From Paradesertivirga mongoliensis (GTDB taxonomy: Bacteria > Bacteroidota > Bacteroidia > Sphingobacteriales > Sphingobacteriaceae), in contig NZ_JAFMZO010000004.1 of NCBI RefSeq assembly GCF_024436395.1, forward strand, positions 496,001-560,000: a DNA stretch of 64,000 nt, read 5' to 3'. The notes below the pieces were generated by a model that saw only the letters and a program-made list of their open reading frames with translations, was not told the origin of the DNA and ran no database searches. The stretch's first letter is position 1, and the number at the start of each line of letters is the position of its first letter. Position numbers and translations under genes: made by a program. Positions 45,229-57,069 of the stretch are shown here, one piece after another.

Positions 45229-45359
45229 ATTTATCACAATTCACCCCTCAGTCCTGCGGACAGCTCTCCTTGAAGAAAGGTCAGCAAGCAAGACGCTTAG
45301 ATATGGCGCCCATTTAAGGCGTCAACCTCCCCTCCTTTTTTCAAAGAGGGGATTAAGTG
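45229..45359. repeat. Repeat-like palindromic DNA between MFS and GH106 genes
   Basis: Holds CCCCTC-N11-GAGGGG (45329-45351) and the phrases CACCCCTCAGTCCTGCGGAC and TCTCCTTGAAGAAAGG, typical of the CTCTCC-type intergenic repeats seen again near 63545. No coding potential is seen. Confidence 0.45.
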
Positions 45360-45387
45360 GTGGTTTTTACTATCCACCAAAAACCAC
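45360..45387 (-). terminator. 9-bp hairpin behind the FHS/MFS permease gene
   Basis: GTGGTTTTT (45360-45368) and AAAAACCAC (45379-45387) are perfectly inverted with a 10-base loop, 11 bases after the permease stop on the minus strand. It is a likely transcription end, although a clean T run is missing. Confidence 0.45.
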
Positions 45388-45398
45388 ATTTAAACCGA

Positions 45399-46697
45399 TC
45401 AAGTCTTCGCCGGCTTATATCCCTTCATTCCGTAATACACAATCACCAGGAAACAAACCAAAGGAACTGAATAACCCAGTTGAATATCATCATTATTCAA
45501 ATCGATCACTGTGCCCATAATGTATGGCAAAATTGCCCCGCCTACTATCGCCATGATGATCCACGATGATCCGGCTTTTGTGCCTTCGCCTAAATTGTTT
45601 ATACCCAAGGCAAAAATGGTTGGAAACATAATGGACATAAAAAAGCCTAATCCGCCTAGAGCGTATACTACGTAAGCTCCGTCGCCCCAAATCGCAACTA
45701 TGCAAAGGAGTACGGAGATTACTGCATAAAGAGACAACAGAGCCTGAGAGCTTATGAATTTCAATAAAGCTGTACCAACAAAGCGGCCCGCCATAAATAA
45801 GAAACCATATACGCCCAGATAATATCCTGCGGTATGCTCATCTAATCCGCCACCTTTTTGGGCCATCCGGATAAAAAAGCTGGTTACACATACCTGTGCG
45901 CCGACGTAGAAAAATTGAGCGACTACCGCCCAGGACAGATGTCTGTGCTTCAAAACATCAAAGAAACCACCTTTTGAAGTGGTGTCATCACTTTGCGGTT
46001 TCACTTCTGGCACATGCATAAAGTAAAAAAGAATAGCGATTAGAACCAGAACGCTGCCTAAAACTATGTACGGCACTTTTACCGATGCAGCCTCTTCCAT
46101 CAGATAAGCCATACGGGTAGCATCAGGCATGGCTGCAAGCTGATCTGGTGTGTATTCTTTCCCAGACAAAATAAACATGGTTCCCACTATCGGTGCAACC
46201 ATTGCAGCCAAACCGTTGAAAGAAGCTGCCAGATTCAGACGAGTGGAAGCGGTTTTGGCATCACCCAGAACTGCCGCATATGGATTGGCCGCTGTCTCGA
46301 GGATAGTAAGTCCGCAACCAATGATGAATAATGCCACCAGGAAAATTTCATAAGCCCGCGTATTTGCAGCGGGAACGAATAAAAAAGCCCCTACAGCAAA
46401 AACCAGTAATCCTAATACGATACTGCTTTTGTAACCCCATTTTTTTAAAATTGCACCGGCCGGTATAGCCATCAGAAAATAAGCCATAAACACAGCAGTA
46501 TCTACAAGGGTAGATTGTCTGTTGTTCAGTTGACAAGCTTTCTTCAAATGTGGAATAAGGATAGAGTCAAGGTTGTGCGCCATTCCCCATAAGAAGAATA
46601 GAGAACATACCAGAATAAAAGGAACCAGGTACTTATTCCCTGTGTTTTCTGTTCCGGGCTTTGCGGAAACAGATTCTTGATTTGTAGCAAATGCCAT
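45399..46697 (-). CDS. FHS-family sugar permease (L-fucose/glucose:H+ symporter-like, MFS)
   Basis: Inner-membrane permease of 432 residues with about twelve hydrophobic segments. LFFLWGMAHNLDSILIPHLKKA in the first helix and GCGLTILETAANPYAAVLG in the central region are hallmarks of the FHS (FucP/GluP) subfamily. It imports a monosaccharide with protons. The gene is 28 bases after the MaoC-fold gene and forms the 3' end of that short unit. The sugar is not determined; L-rhamnose, L-fucose or a sugar released by the nearby glycosidases are candidates. Confidence 0.9.
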   Translation of the reverse strand: MAFATNQESVSAKPGTENTGNKYLVPFILVCSLFFLWGMAHNLDSILIPHLKKACQLNNRQSTLVDTAVFMAYFLMAIPAGAILKKWGYKSSIVLGLLVFAVGAFLFVPAANTRAYEIFLVALFIIGCGLTILETAANPYAAVLGDAKTASTRLNLAASFNGLAAMVAPIVGTMFILSGKEYTPDQLAAMPDATRMAYLMEEAASVKVPYIVLGSVLVLIAILFYFMHVPEVKPQSDDTTSKGGFFDVLKHRHLSWAVVAQFFYVGAQVCVTSFFIRMAQKGGGLDEHTAGYYLGVYGFLFMAGRFVGTALLKFISSQALLSLYAVISVLLCIVAIWGDGAYVVYALGGLGFFMSIMFPTIFALGINNLGEGTKAGSSWIIMAIVGGAILPYIMGTVIDLNNDDIQLGYSVPLVCFLVIVYYGMKGYKPAKT

Positions 46698-46725
46698 TTT
46701 TGTCGGTTAGTTTTTAGTTTAGGTT

Positions 46726-47169
46726 TTATAATTTTCTTTTCACCATCAGTAAATGATCGCATACCAGCACCACATCGCCGTGCTGGTTGATAATTTCTAC
46801 GTGCTCGGTTACGGTTCCGTACTCGGGCTTCTTTGCGTCGGCTTTCTCTGAGATGGTAATTTCCGAATGAATAGTATCTCCAATAAACACGGGCTTCACA
46901 AAACGCAGTCTGTCATAACCTTTTGACATGGCTTCAGGATTTATTTCTGAGGCTGTTAAACCGATCCCGATACTAAAGATCATGGTGCCGTGGGCTATGC
47001 GCTGTTTAAATGGCTGCATTTTACACCATTCTGCGTCCATGTGATGCGGAAAGAAATCTCCAGTATGCCCGGCGTGTACCACGAAATCTGTTTCGGTGAT
47101 AGTGCGGCCAAGAGTAATGCGCTTATCGTTTAAAATATAATCTTCGAAGTATGTTGATTTGAAATACAT
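46726..47169 (-). CDS. MaoC-fold (R)-hydratase/dehydratase-like protein
   Basis: Cytosolic hot-dog-fold protein of 147 residues. The hydratase-2 motif is [11 protein letters not shown], giving catalytic Asp38 and His43 with the expected spacing. A second hallmark is [17 protein letters not shown]. Family enzymes add or remove water at enoyl-CoA double bonds. It is the only gene in the window, apart from the CoA-transferases, that implies CoA-thioester chemistry, so it probably acts on their product. Two palindromic sites lie just upstream of its start. It is followed by the sugar permease gene. Confidence 0.88.
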   Translation of the reverse strand: MYFKSTYFEDYILNDKRITLGRTITETDFVVHAGHTGDFFPHHMDAEWCKMQPFKQRIAHGTMIFSIGIGLTASEINPEAMSKGYDRLRFVKPVFIGDTIHSEITISEKADAKKPEYGTVTEHVEIINQHGDVVLVCDHLLMVKRKL

Positions 47170-47199
47170 GTTTTTATTTCTCTTAACTTATTAGGTCGC

Positions 47200-47220
47200 G
47201 TTAGTCATCGGATGACTAAC
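47200..47220. promoter_or_regulatory. Palindromic operator candidate, copy 1
   Basis: GTTAGTCATC-G-GATGACTAAC is a perfect 10-bp inverted repeat around one central base, 31 bases upstream of the MaoC-fold start. The symmetry around a single base suits a dimeric regulator of the GntR/FadR kind better than an RNA hairpin. No such regulator gene is in the window. Confidence 0.55.
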
Positions 47221-47248
47221 ACAATTATTGTTAAACTACGATGAACTG

Positions 47249-48346
47249 TTAAGTCATCCGATGACTACCCTCTTCCTGCAATTGCTCCGAAACTTTTACT
47301 CCGCCTTTATCGCTCGAAATATAGGCGCTCTCAACAACGGCCATCGTATGAATCACGTCTTCTACGCTTGTAGGCAGTACAGTGTCGGTGCATTCTTTAT
47401 ATCGCATCAAGTTAGACATTGTACCTATAAATGCTTCAGGAAACCACGAACCTTCTAGTTCTAAAGTTTTCCATTCGGGCTGTTTGCCTTCTTCGACGAT
47501 GCAATATTCAAACAGGTCCGGCACCCCGTGCGGATAATCCATCAGCAAACCCATCTTGGCTTTAATCACTCCTTTAGTTCCCTCCCATTTAATAAAACTC
47601 TCCTGGTTATGCGGACCGAAATCATGATCATGGTTGGTATTGATTACTGCATGCATCGTATCGCCGTAATCCATTAAAATAGTTGAGCGTGATGAGGATA
47701 ACTCTTTAGCGGGATGCTTTAATGTTTTAGCATACACACTGCTGGGATCACCGAGAAAAGACCGGATCATGTCTACATAATGGATACTGTGATATTGAAT
47801 TTCTAATCGTGGGTGTACCATTACATGCGGGAAGAGCTCCCACGGAGTTTTTAGGGTAACGCGCACTTCTAAATCGTATAACTCGCCAATCATTCCATTT
47901 TCTACCATATATCTGGCAGCACTAACAAAAGGTGCAAAACGAAGCTGAAAATTAATTGCTGCGACCAGATTCTTTCTTCTGCACACTTCAAGAATCTCTT
48001 TTGCCTGCCAGTAATAGTCGCCCATGGGTTTTTGAATCAGCACCGCACTTCCATCGGGCAATTGTTCTAAAGTTTCCACATACTTTTCGGGCATGATGGT
48101 AATATCATAAACCGCATTTTCGGGAGCCTTCGCAACAGCTTCCGAAACGCTATCATAAACGTTAGGGATATCGAACTCCTGGGCCAACTTCTCTGCCCGA
48201 GAGCGAGTGCGATTAGTTATTCCATACACATAAAAACCAGCTTGCTTATAGGCCGGAAGGTGCGCATCTTTTACAATCCCTCCTGCTCCTATAATGATGA
48301 TAGGTTGTCGTGTTTCTGGTAACTGAGGTTTATATGGTATTTGCAT
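47249..48346 (-). CDS. Gfo/Idh/MocA-family oxidoreductase
   Basis: NAD(P)-dependent dehydrogenase of 365 residues. The Rossmann start IIIIGAGGIVKDAHLPAY binds the nucleotide. The usual EKP motif is QKPMGDYYWQA here. The substrate domain has HSIHYVDMIRSFLGDPS with the family catalytic His. There is no signal peptide, so it works in the cytosol. It is 6 bases downstream of the solute-binding-like gene and shares its 3' end with the second palindrome. Relatives oxidise hydroxyls of sugars, inositols and sugar acids; the substrate is unknown. Confidence 0.9.
   Translation of the reverse strand: MQIPYKPQLPETRQPIIIIGAGGIVKDAHLPAYKQAGFYVYGITNRTRSRAEKLAQEFDIPNVYDSVSEAVAKAPENAVYDITIMPEKYVETLEQLPDGSAVLIQKPMGDYYWQAKEILEVCRRKNLVAAINFQLRFAPFVSAARYMVENGMIGELYDLEVRVTLKTPWELFPHVMVHPRLEIQYHSIHYVDMIRSFLGDPSSVYAKTLKHPAKELSSSRSTILMDYGDTMHAVINTNHDHDFGPHNQESFIKWEGTKGVIKAKMGLLMDYPHGVPDLFEYCIVEEGKQPEWKTLELEGSWFPEAFIGTMSNLMRYKECTDTVLPTSVEDVIHTMAVVESAYISSDKGGVKVSEQLQEEGSHRMT
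47252..47266. promoter_or_regulatory. Palindromic operator candidate, copy 2
   Basis: AGTCATC-C-GATGACT repeats the core of copy 1, with centres 49 bases apart (near five helical turns). It overlaps the last codons of the oxidoreductase gene. Two copies in the same place argue for a real protein-binding site. Confidence 0.5.
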
Positions 48347-48352
48347 TATCGT

Positions 48353-49591
48353 TTACGTGTTGAGTGTTTGAATTTTGTTCTGCGCCCTGCTTAGAATCTC
48401 TTCGGCAGGCATATCAGATCGCATTGCAGTTAAAACTGCCTCGTCAATTAGGCTTGCAATCTGGGCCCAGTTACTTTTTTGCGGAAGGGATCTGGCTGTT
48501 TTATGCAGCATTTCCAGCTTGTGGTAATAAGGAATCACTTCGTTTACTTCAGCATCTTTCCATGTTGAAATACGACAACCGATTCCCCCTTCCATGGTTA
48601 GGAGTTTATCATTTTCCTGGTTTACCGCAAAGCGGACGAAATCGTATGCGGTTTTTTTGTACTTGCTCCCAGAGCCTATCGTATAAAGCCAGTAAACATT
48701 TAAGGAGGCCGAATCTTTCCCTTCTGAGTGAGGCAGCGTAGTAATATCTACTTTTCCTTTTACCTTCGATTCTTCGTAAACCTCGCACATCGATGCGAAG
48801 CCAAACCAGTTGATCATCATCGCCACCTCGCCTCTGGCGAAGGCTAAGCCAGCCTGAACTGATTCATATTCATCTGACTTTGGGTGAACTGCTGACTTAT
48901 CATTCACTAGCTGTCTATAAAAGTTCAGGCCCTCAATCGCTTCCCGCGTGAGAACGTTTACCTTACCATCATCGTCTACCAATGAGCCACCTCGGGTCCA
49001 AAGTTGCAGACAAAAATCAAAAACGGTGTTGTGTCCGTCGGCCAGGCAAGCGAAAACACTCCCGTACAAATTCCGCTCCGGACGGTGGAAAAATCGTGCT
49101 ACCTGCTGGAACTCATCCCAGGTAGCAGGTACTTGAAGTGGTTTGCCAAATTGGCTTAAATACGCTTCCTGTTCTTTTAGGTCGTTGAATAAGTCCTTGC
49201 GGTAGATAAAGCATTCCGGGCCATCATGAAAAGGCAGACCAACAATATCTTCTCCAAATTGCTGCATCCGTAAAAGTGAGTTACTCCATCCTACCGGATA
49301 ATTGGCAGGAGGGTTAGCCTCTATATACTGGTTCAGCTTTTCTACCGAGCCGGAAGTGTAAGCTTCGTAAATCCAATCTGTATTGATATGAGCAACATCC
49401 CAGCTGCCATTGGCCAGACCTTTATTCACCAGAGTAGCCTCGTGCAGAGGATGCAGATCCATTGGCACAAATTCTGCCTGCAATTTACAGCCCGTATGAG
49501 CGCAATATTTCTTCCACAGCTTTTCCATTGCCGACTCGAAAGGGCCGAACTTACGGACTGCTATTCTGAAAAGATTATCTGCTGAGCTCAT
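48353..49591 (-). CDS. Solute-binding-protein-fold protein without export signal (family 1, copy B)
   Basis: A 412-residue protein with the pattern of ABC-transporter sugar-binding proteins (UgpB-like): DVAHINTDWIYEAYTSGSVEKL, VPATWDEFQQVARFFH, and an aromatic-rich pocket NWFGFASM. It has no signal peptide or lipobox. The ATG at 49591 is preceded by an in-frame TGA 6 bases upstream, so no longer export-competent form can start nearby. No ABC permease or ATPase gene is near. It lies one base after a class III CoA-transferase stop and 6 bases before the Gfo/Idh gene. A cytosolic role (ligand-binding regulator, chaperone or enzyme partner) is inferred. Confidence 0.85.
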   Translation of the reverse strand: MSSADNLFRIAVRKFGPFESAMEKLWKKYCAHTGCKLQAEFVPMDLHPLHEATLVNKGLANGSWDVAHINTDWIYEAYTSGSVEKLNQYIEANPPANYPVGWSNSLLRMQQFGEDIVGLPFHDGPECFIYRKDLFNDLKEQEAYLSQFGKPLQVPATWDEFQQVARFFHRPERNLYGSVFACLADGHNTVFDFCLQLWTRGGSLVDDDGKVNVLTREAIEGLNFYRQLVNDKSAVHPKSDEYESVQAGLAFARGEVAMMINWFGFASMCEVYEESKVKGKVDITTLPHSEGKDSASLNVYWLYTIGSGSKYKKTAYDFVRFAVNQENDKLLTMEGGIGCRISTWKDAEVNEVIPYYHKLEMLHKTARSLPQKSNWAQIASLIDEAVLTAMRSDMPAEEILSRAQNKIQTLNT

Positions 49592-49592
49592 A

Positions 49593-50804
49593 TTATTTCA
49601 AACCTTGTTTAATCGTTTGTGAAGACACCAACCCTGGGGCGGACGCCTCGGCTGGTGTTTTCACCAGCCGAAATTGTTGAATGATCCGTTCATTATCTTC
49701 TCCCAGCTTCGGCGATGCTTTAGCTGAACTAAAGATCTCTCCATCAATGCGGATCGGACAACGAGTAGTTTTGTATGTATAACCATCACTCATCTCTACC
49801 TCCTGAATCATATTCAATACCTTAAATCCCTCATGGTTCATTAATTGTTCCCAGTTAAGAACATCGGCACACCAGATATCTGCGGGCTCTAAAACAGAAA
49901 GCCATTTCTCTGTGGTTCCGGTTTTAAGATGGCTGGCGAGGATTTGTTTAATCTCATCCCGTTTGGTGAAGGCTTCTGATAACTCGGTAAAAGCTTTAAG
50001 TCCGTCGCATTGCAATAGATTACCCAACACCGGAATAGAACCCATAGCCAGCGCCAAATGACCGTCGGCTGTTTGATATATCCCGTAAGGTGCGCCTAAA
50101 TAAGCGTTAGCATTATTGCTTTTGGTTCTTTCAGGAAGTGCGCCGCCATCGTTCAAGAAGGTTGTGATCGTTTCGAACTGAAAGTCTAGCGACGAATCAA
50201 GCATGCTTATCTGCACTAAGGCACCCTCGCCGCTGATTCCTTTTTGCACCAGACAAGCTAATACTCCTTGAAGTAAATGTGCCCCGGCAAGCATGTCGAC
50301 GATAGACAAACCCATTGGTACAGGGCCATTATCAGCGTTTCCACTTAACCAGGTCAGACCTGTAAGAGATTGAAGTAATAAGTCCTGGCCGGGCTTATCT
50401 TTCCACTCGCCTTCTGTGCCATAACCAGATATTTCTCCGTAAATCACTCCTGGATTTACAGCACTAACACTTTTATAATCAAAACCCAGCCTTTCCATTA
50501 CTCCAGGGCGGTAGTTGTGAAGTACCACATCGGCCTTCCGAAGCAAAGTCCATACGCTGTTTGCATCGTCGGTATTCTTCAAATCGGCGGCAAAGCTTTC
50601 CTTATTTCTGTTGATGGCATGAAAAACGGAGGACTCGCCATTCATCACCACATTGGATGTATATAAGGTTCTGCAAATATCGCCCGTTTCCGGACGCTCT
50701 ATTTTTATCACCCTGGCACCCAAATCCGCCATGCGTAAACTTGCCGACGGTCCCGAAAGGAACTGACTAAAATCTACAACCAGGTAATCTTCTAAGGGCT
50801 TCAT
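49593..50804 (-). CDS. Class III CoA-transferase (CaiB/BaiF family), copy B
   Basis: Cytosolic CoA-transferase of 403 residues that moves CoA between carboxylic acids. The N-terminal [21 protein letters not shown] and [11 protein letters not shown] are signatures. The catalytic Asp of the family corresponds to Asp170 in [10 protein letters not shown], and [13 protein letters not shown] binds CoA. It directly follows copy A (adjacent stop and start), with about half of the residues visibly shared, so the two arose by duplication. A heteromeric enzyme or two substrate specificities are possible. Donor and acceptor acids are unknown. Confidence 0.92.
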   Translation of the reverse strand: MKPLEDYLVVDFSQFLSGPSASLRMADLGARVIKIERPETGDICRTLYTSNVVMNGESSVFHAINRNKESFAADLKNTDDANSVWTLLRKADVVLHNYRPGVMERLGFDYKSVSAVNPGVIYGEISGYGTEGEWKDKPGQDLLLQSLTGLTWLSGNADNGPVPMGLSIVDMLAGAHLLQGVLACLVQKGISGEGALVQISMLDSSLDFQFETITTFLNDGGALPERTKSNNANAYLGAPYGIYQTADGHLALAMGSIPVLGNLLQCDGLKAFTELSEAFTKRDEIKQILASHLKTGTTEKWLSVLEPADIWCADVLNWEQLMNHEGFKVLNMIQEVEMSDGYTYKTTRCPIRIDGEIFSSAKASPKLGEDNERIIQQFRLVKTPAEASAPGLVSSQTIKQGLK

Positions 50805-51962
50805 TTAAATATTTTCCAGGTTAAATTCTTGATTTATTAACGTGTTTCCAGCTCCAACTTTCGGTGCTGATTTCGCAGAGTAAAGCCTGGACTCATTTAT
50901 CTTTATTGGGCTTCGGGTGGTTTTAATCTCGGTGTTTTGCGAGGTTTTGACCGATTGAATCGCTTCAGCCTGTTTAACTGCGTCTTGATGAAACACTTCC
51001 TGATAATTAAGCACCCGGGCGCACCACACTCCGGCATGCTCCAGTATATAAATCCACTCTTCTGTGTTTTTTTGTACAATGATCCCTGAAAACAGAACTC
51101 CAATTTCATCCCTTTTGTCGAACCATGAAGATGACTCGGCAAAATGTTCTGAAATATCACAGCCAATTGCAGCAGCAATGTTATGAAGATTGCCCATTGC
51201 TAAAGCAAGGTAGCCGTCGGCGGTGTGATAAATCCCGTAAGGAGCGCTTAAGTAGGCATGCCCGCTTCCTCTTACTGCACTGCGTTGCGGAAGCCTGGCA
51301 CCATCATTCAGGTAAGTAGTTAACACTTCGAATTGCAGGTCGAGCGTAGATTCCAAAAGGCTCACCTCAACTAACACTCCCTTTCCTGTCTTTGCTCTTT
51401 TTAATAAGGCTGCCAGTAATCCCTGAGCCAGGTGATTGCCACACATGGTATCGGCAACCGATAGCCCGAAGGGAACCGGACCGTCATTTTTTGTTCCTGT
51501 TAATTGGGTTAAACCCGAAAGAGATTGTACCAATAAATCCTGGCCGGGTTTGTTTGCCCAGGGACCTTTATCCCCATAACCAGTAACAACACCGTATATG
51601 ATTTTAGGGTTAATCGCTTTCGCGGATTCGAAGTCAAGACCTATTTTCTCCATCACTCCCGGACGGAAATTATGAGTCATGATATCCGCTTTAGCGATCA
51701 ATTTTTTTACTCTTTCCAGATCCTCCGGGTTTTTTAAATCGGCAGCATATGATTCCTTATCGCGGTTTATGGTGTGAAATAAAAGGCTATCATTTTCAAC
51801 AAAAAGGTTCTTAATTGCTAACTGGCGACAGGCCTCTCCTTTTACCGGCCGCTCGATTTTGATAACGCGTGCACCCAGATCAGCAAGTTTTAAACCCGCC
51901 AAAGGACCGGCCAGAAACTGGCAAAACTCTAAAACTATAAGTCCTTCTAACGGTCGTTTCAT
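50805..51962 (-). CDS. Class III CoA-transferase (CaiB/BaiF family), copy A
   Basis: CoA-transferase of 385 residues, paralogous to copy B. It has LEFCQFLAGPLAGLKLADLGA, IKIERPVKGEACRQL, the CoA-binding THNFRPGVMEKIGL and the catalytic Asp171 in GLSVADTMCG. It overlaps the upstream solute-binding-like gene by 4 bases (ATGA) and abuts copy B, so the three are translationally linked. It is about 20 residues shorter than copy B at the C-terminal end. The substrate is unknown. Confidence 0.92.
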   Translation of the reverse strand: MKRPLEGLIVLEFCQFLAGPLAGLKLADLGARVIKIERPVKGEACRQLAIKNLFVENDSLLFHTINRDKESYAADLKNPEDLERVKKLIAKADIMTHNFRPGVMEKIGLDFESAKAINPKIIYGVVTGYGDKGPWANKPGQDLLVQSLSGLTQLTGTKNDGPVPFGLSVADTMCGNHLAQGLLAALLKRAKTGKGVLVEVSLLESTLDLQFEVLTTYLNDGARLPQRSAVRGSGHAYLSAPYGIYHTADGYLALAMGNLHNIAAAIGCDISEHFAESSSWFDKRDEIGVLFSGIIVQKNTEEWIYILEHAGVWCARVLNYQEVFHQDAVKQAEAIQSVKTSQNTEIKTTRSPIKINESRLYSAKSAPKVGAGNTLINQEFNLENI

Positions 51963-53119
51963 GCCACTTGCAGGTTCCTCGATTTAAGATACAACTCGTT
52001 CATTTTATTAAGCACTTCTTTTTCATTGCCACCCTTCATCAGGTAATCGCGAACGATATCGCCTGCATGATCCTGGAAAAACATATGTCCATGATACCTC
52101 GGGCGAAGAAAGGCGCGCTGCAAAGCGGGCAGAGTATTCGAAAAATAATTATGAGTTTGGCGATTTACCTCAGCATCCGTCCAGGCGCTGATATGGCCAG
52201 GCTGACCGCCATTCTCGAAAAATACGGTTTGCTGGCAGGCCGCAGATGCAACATAATTCACATACTGAACTGCAATATCGATATTACTGGAATTTGATGA
52301 AACAGCCAGACCAGTTCCTCCCAAAGTGCTCTTCAAATTTGTCTTTCCGTCGAGCGAAACCATATCATGAAAATGAAGCAGCTTTCTGGCATAACCTCTT
52401 CTCGAGTAGTTTGAATACCCGTAAGCAAAGGGGCAGTACGCAATATCATCTGTCCGGGTCATGGCTTCATAAACCTGGATAGGATTCCGGTGAAAATTCT
52501 CAGGATCAATATGAGAAGCCAGCTCTCTGAAGAGTTGCAAGGCCTTTATACCCGTTTCATCAGATATTACCGCATCTTCATTCTGACAAGGATCTTCACC
52601 CAATGAACAGCAAAACATGTAAAAACTCATCAGCACATCGATAGGAATTCCGGCAAAAGCCACCAATCCTTTACGTGCAAGCGCAAGCAGATCTTCAAAC
52701 GATGCGGGAAGTTGAAACCCATGTTCATCCAATAAGTCGGGCCTGCTCGAAGCCACCGGAGTAGCAGCATCAATAGCTAATGCCCATTGATGGCCATCGT
52801 ACGAGTAACTTTCGAACGACCGTCCGACGGTGCTTTGCCGCTGATCCTGGATATAGCCTTTGCTGAGATATTTATCCAAAGGCACAATTGACCTTGTTTT
52901 TGCCGCAAAACCAGCCCATGGATGATCGATTACTAACAGATCAAAACGCTGGGCTAGTTCCTGGATAGAAAAGTCGGCAAATTGCTGCAAACTTCTTTTC
53001 TCCCATGTAATTTCAACGTTCGGATTTAACTCGGAGAACCGTTGTGCGGTGGCTACCATGGGCACAAATCCACGACTGTGGTTCCAGGTTATTCCTTTTA
53101 ATATTATTTTCTCAGCCAT
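51959..53119 (-). CDS. Solute-binding-protein-fold protein without export signal (family 1, copy A)
   Basis: A 386-residue protein resembling extracellular sugar-binding proteins (ELNPNVEITWEKRSLQQFADF; STVGRSFESYSYDGHQWALAI; GGTGLAVSSNSSNIDIAVQY). It starts directly with MAEKIILKGITWNHSRG: there is no signal peptide or lipobox, and an in-frame stop lies 24 bases upstream. It overlaps CoA-transferase copy A by 4 bases. It is only distantly similar to the 412-residue protein on the other side of the CoA-transferases. With no ABC permease or ATPase nearby, a cytosolic ligand-binding role is more likely than transport. Confidence 0.85.
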   Translation of the reverse strand: MAEKIILKGITWNHSRGFVPMVATAQRFSELNPNVEITWEKRSLQQFADFSIQELAQRFDLLVIDHPWAGFAAKTRSIVPLDKYLSKGYIQDQRQSTVGRSFESYSYDGHQWALAIDAATPVASSRPDLLDEHGFQLPASFEDLLALARKGLVAFAGIPIDVLMSFYMFCCSLGEDPCQNEDAVISDETGIKALQLFRELASHIDPENFHRNPIQVYEAMTRTDDIAYCPFAYGYSNYSRRGYARKLLHFHDMVSLDGKTNLKSTLGGTGLAVSSNSSNIDIAVQYVNYVASAACQQTVFFENGGQPGHISAWTDAEVNRQTHNYFSNTLPALQRAFLRPRYHGHMFFQDHAGDIVRDYLMKGGNEKEVLNKMNELYLKSRNLQVA

Positions 53120-53152
53120 TTTAAATATTCTTCTTCTTTTCGCTCAGTCTGC

Positions 53153-56443
<3,291 letters not shown>

Positions 56444-56763
56444 CTAATGAGGTTTGTGTATATGAAACGCTCAATAAATCAATAACCTACATGTGTTAGT
56501 TGATTTATTGACTTTGAGCTCAGGCTTGTACACAAATATATATGATGACGAAACTCTATCTTTATATCATGTTCTCATTGTATTATAGAATATTGCCCTC
56601 CACAGCCTAAAAAAGCCGGACATGATGTTTAAATATTATCAGAACAGTGCGATTGCTTGATGATTGCCATGAACTTGGCTATTAGAAATATTATAGAACT
56701 CGGGCCGCGCGGGTCGCTCCACAGATAGTAAATCGTTACGCGAAAGTACCGGGCCAGGCTTTT
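56444..56763. other. Intergenic region upstream of the GH2 gene
   Basis: This 320-base gap holds a 12-bp inverted repeat (56471-56511) near the GH2 start and otherwise AT-rich DNA. I found no good TAnnTTTG box for the minus strand and no small gene. Confidence 0.5.
56471..56511. promoter_or_regulatory. Inverted repeat, possible operator of the GH2 gene
   Basis: TCAATAAATCAA (56471-56482) and TTGATTTATTGA (56500-56511) are perfectly inverted around a 17-base spacer that contains ACATGT. It lies 27-68 bases upstream of the GH2 start. It suits an operator for a dimeric regulator or a leader hairpin. Confidence 0.45.
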
Positions 56764-57069
56764 TTAAACCTCAACACTTAATCTTAAGTGTTTCCCAAAC
56801 CCCTCGCGAATGATTCTCATTAAAGTAGAAAGTCTGATATCGCTTGCATTATTTTCAATCCGTGAAATATAGGTCTTAGTTGTACCACATTTCTCTGCCA
56901 ACTGCTCTTGAGTAAGCCCTTGCTCCTTGCGAAGTTCTTGAATCATTACACCCAGTTTAAACGCTTCAAATTCTTGTTCAAACTGTTCTCTCTTAGTTGT
57001 ACCCGGTTTTCCGTACTGCTCATCCAAATGATCAGCAAAAGAGGTCAAATTTTTACTTGTCTTTTTCAT
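56764..57069 (-). CDS. higA: XRE-family antitoxin (HigA-like)
   Basis: DNA-binding antitoxin of about 102 residues. The helix-turn-helix is in the C-terminal half (EQGLTQEQLAEKCGTTKTY, then ISRIENNASDIRLSTL). It should bind the toxin and repress the pair. The ATG at 57069 is chosen, giving the start MKKTSKNLTSFADHL; earlier in-frame starts would extend deep into the toxin gene. It overlaps the toxin 3' end by 17 bases. The toxin-first order is the HigBA arrangement. Confidence 0.88.
   Translation of the reverse strand: MKKTSKNLTSFADHLDEQYGKPGTTKREQFEQEFEAFKLGVMIQELRKEQGLTQEQLAEKCGTTKTYISRIENNASDIRLSTLMRIIREGFGKHLRLSVEV

Noticed and set aside
48353..53119. ABC sugar importer operon
   Set aside because: Two SBP-fold proteins suggested it, but there is no permease or ATPase gene and neither SBP has an export signal.
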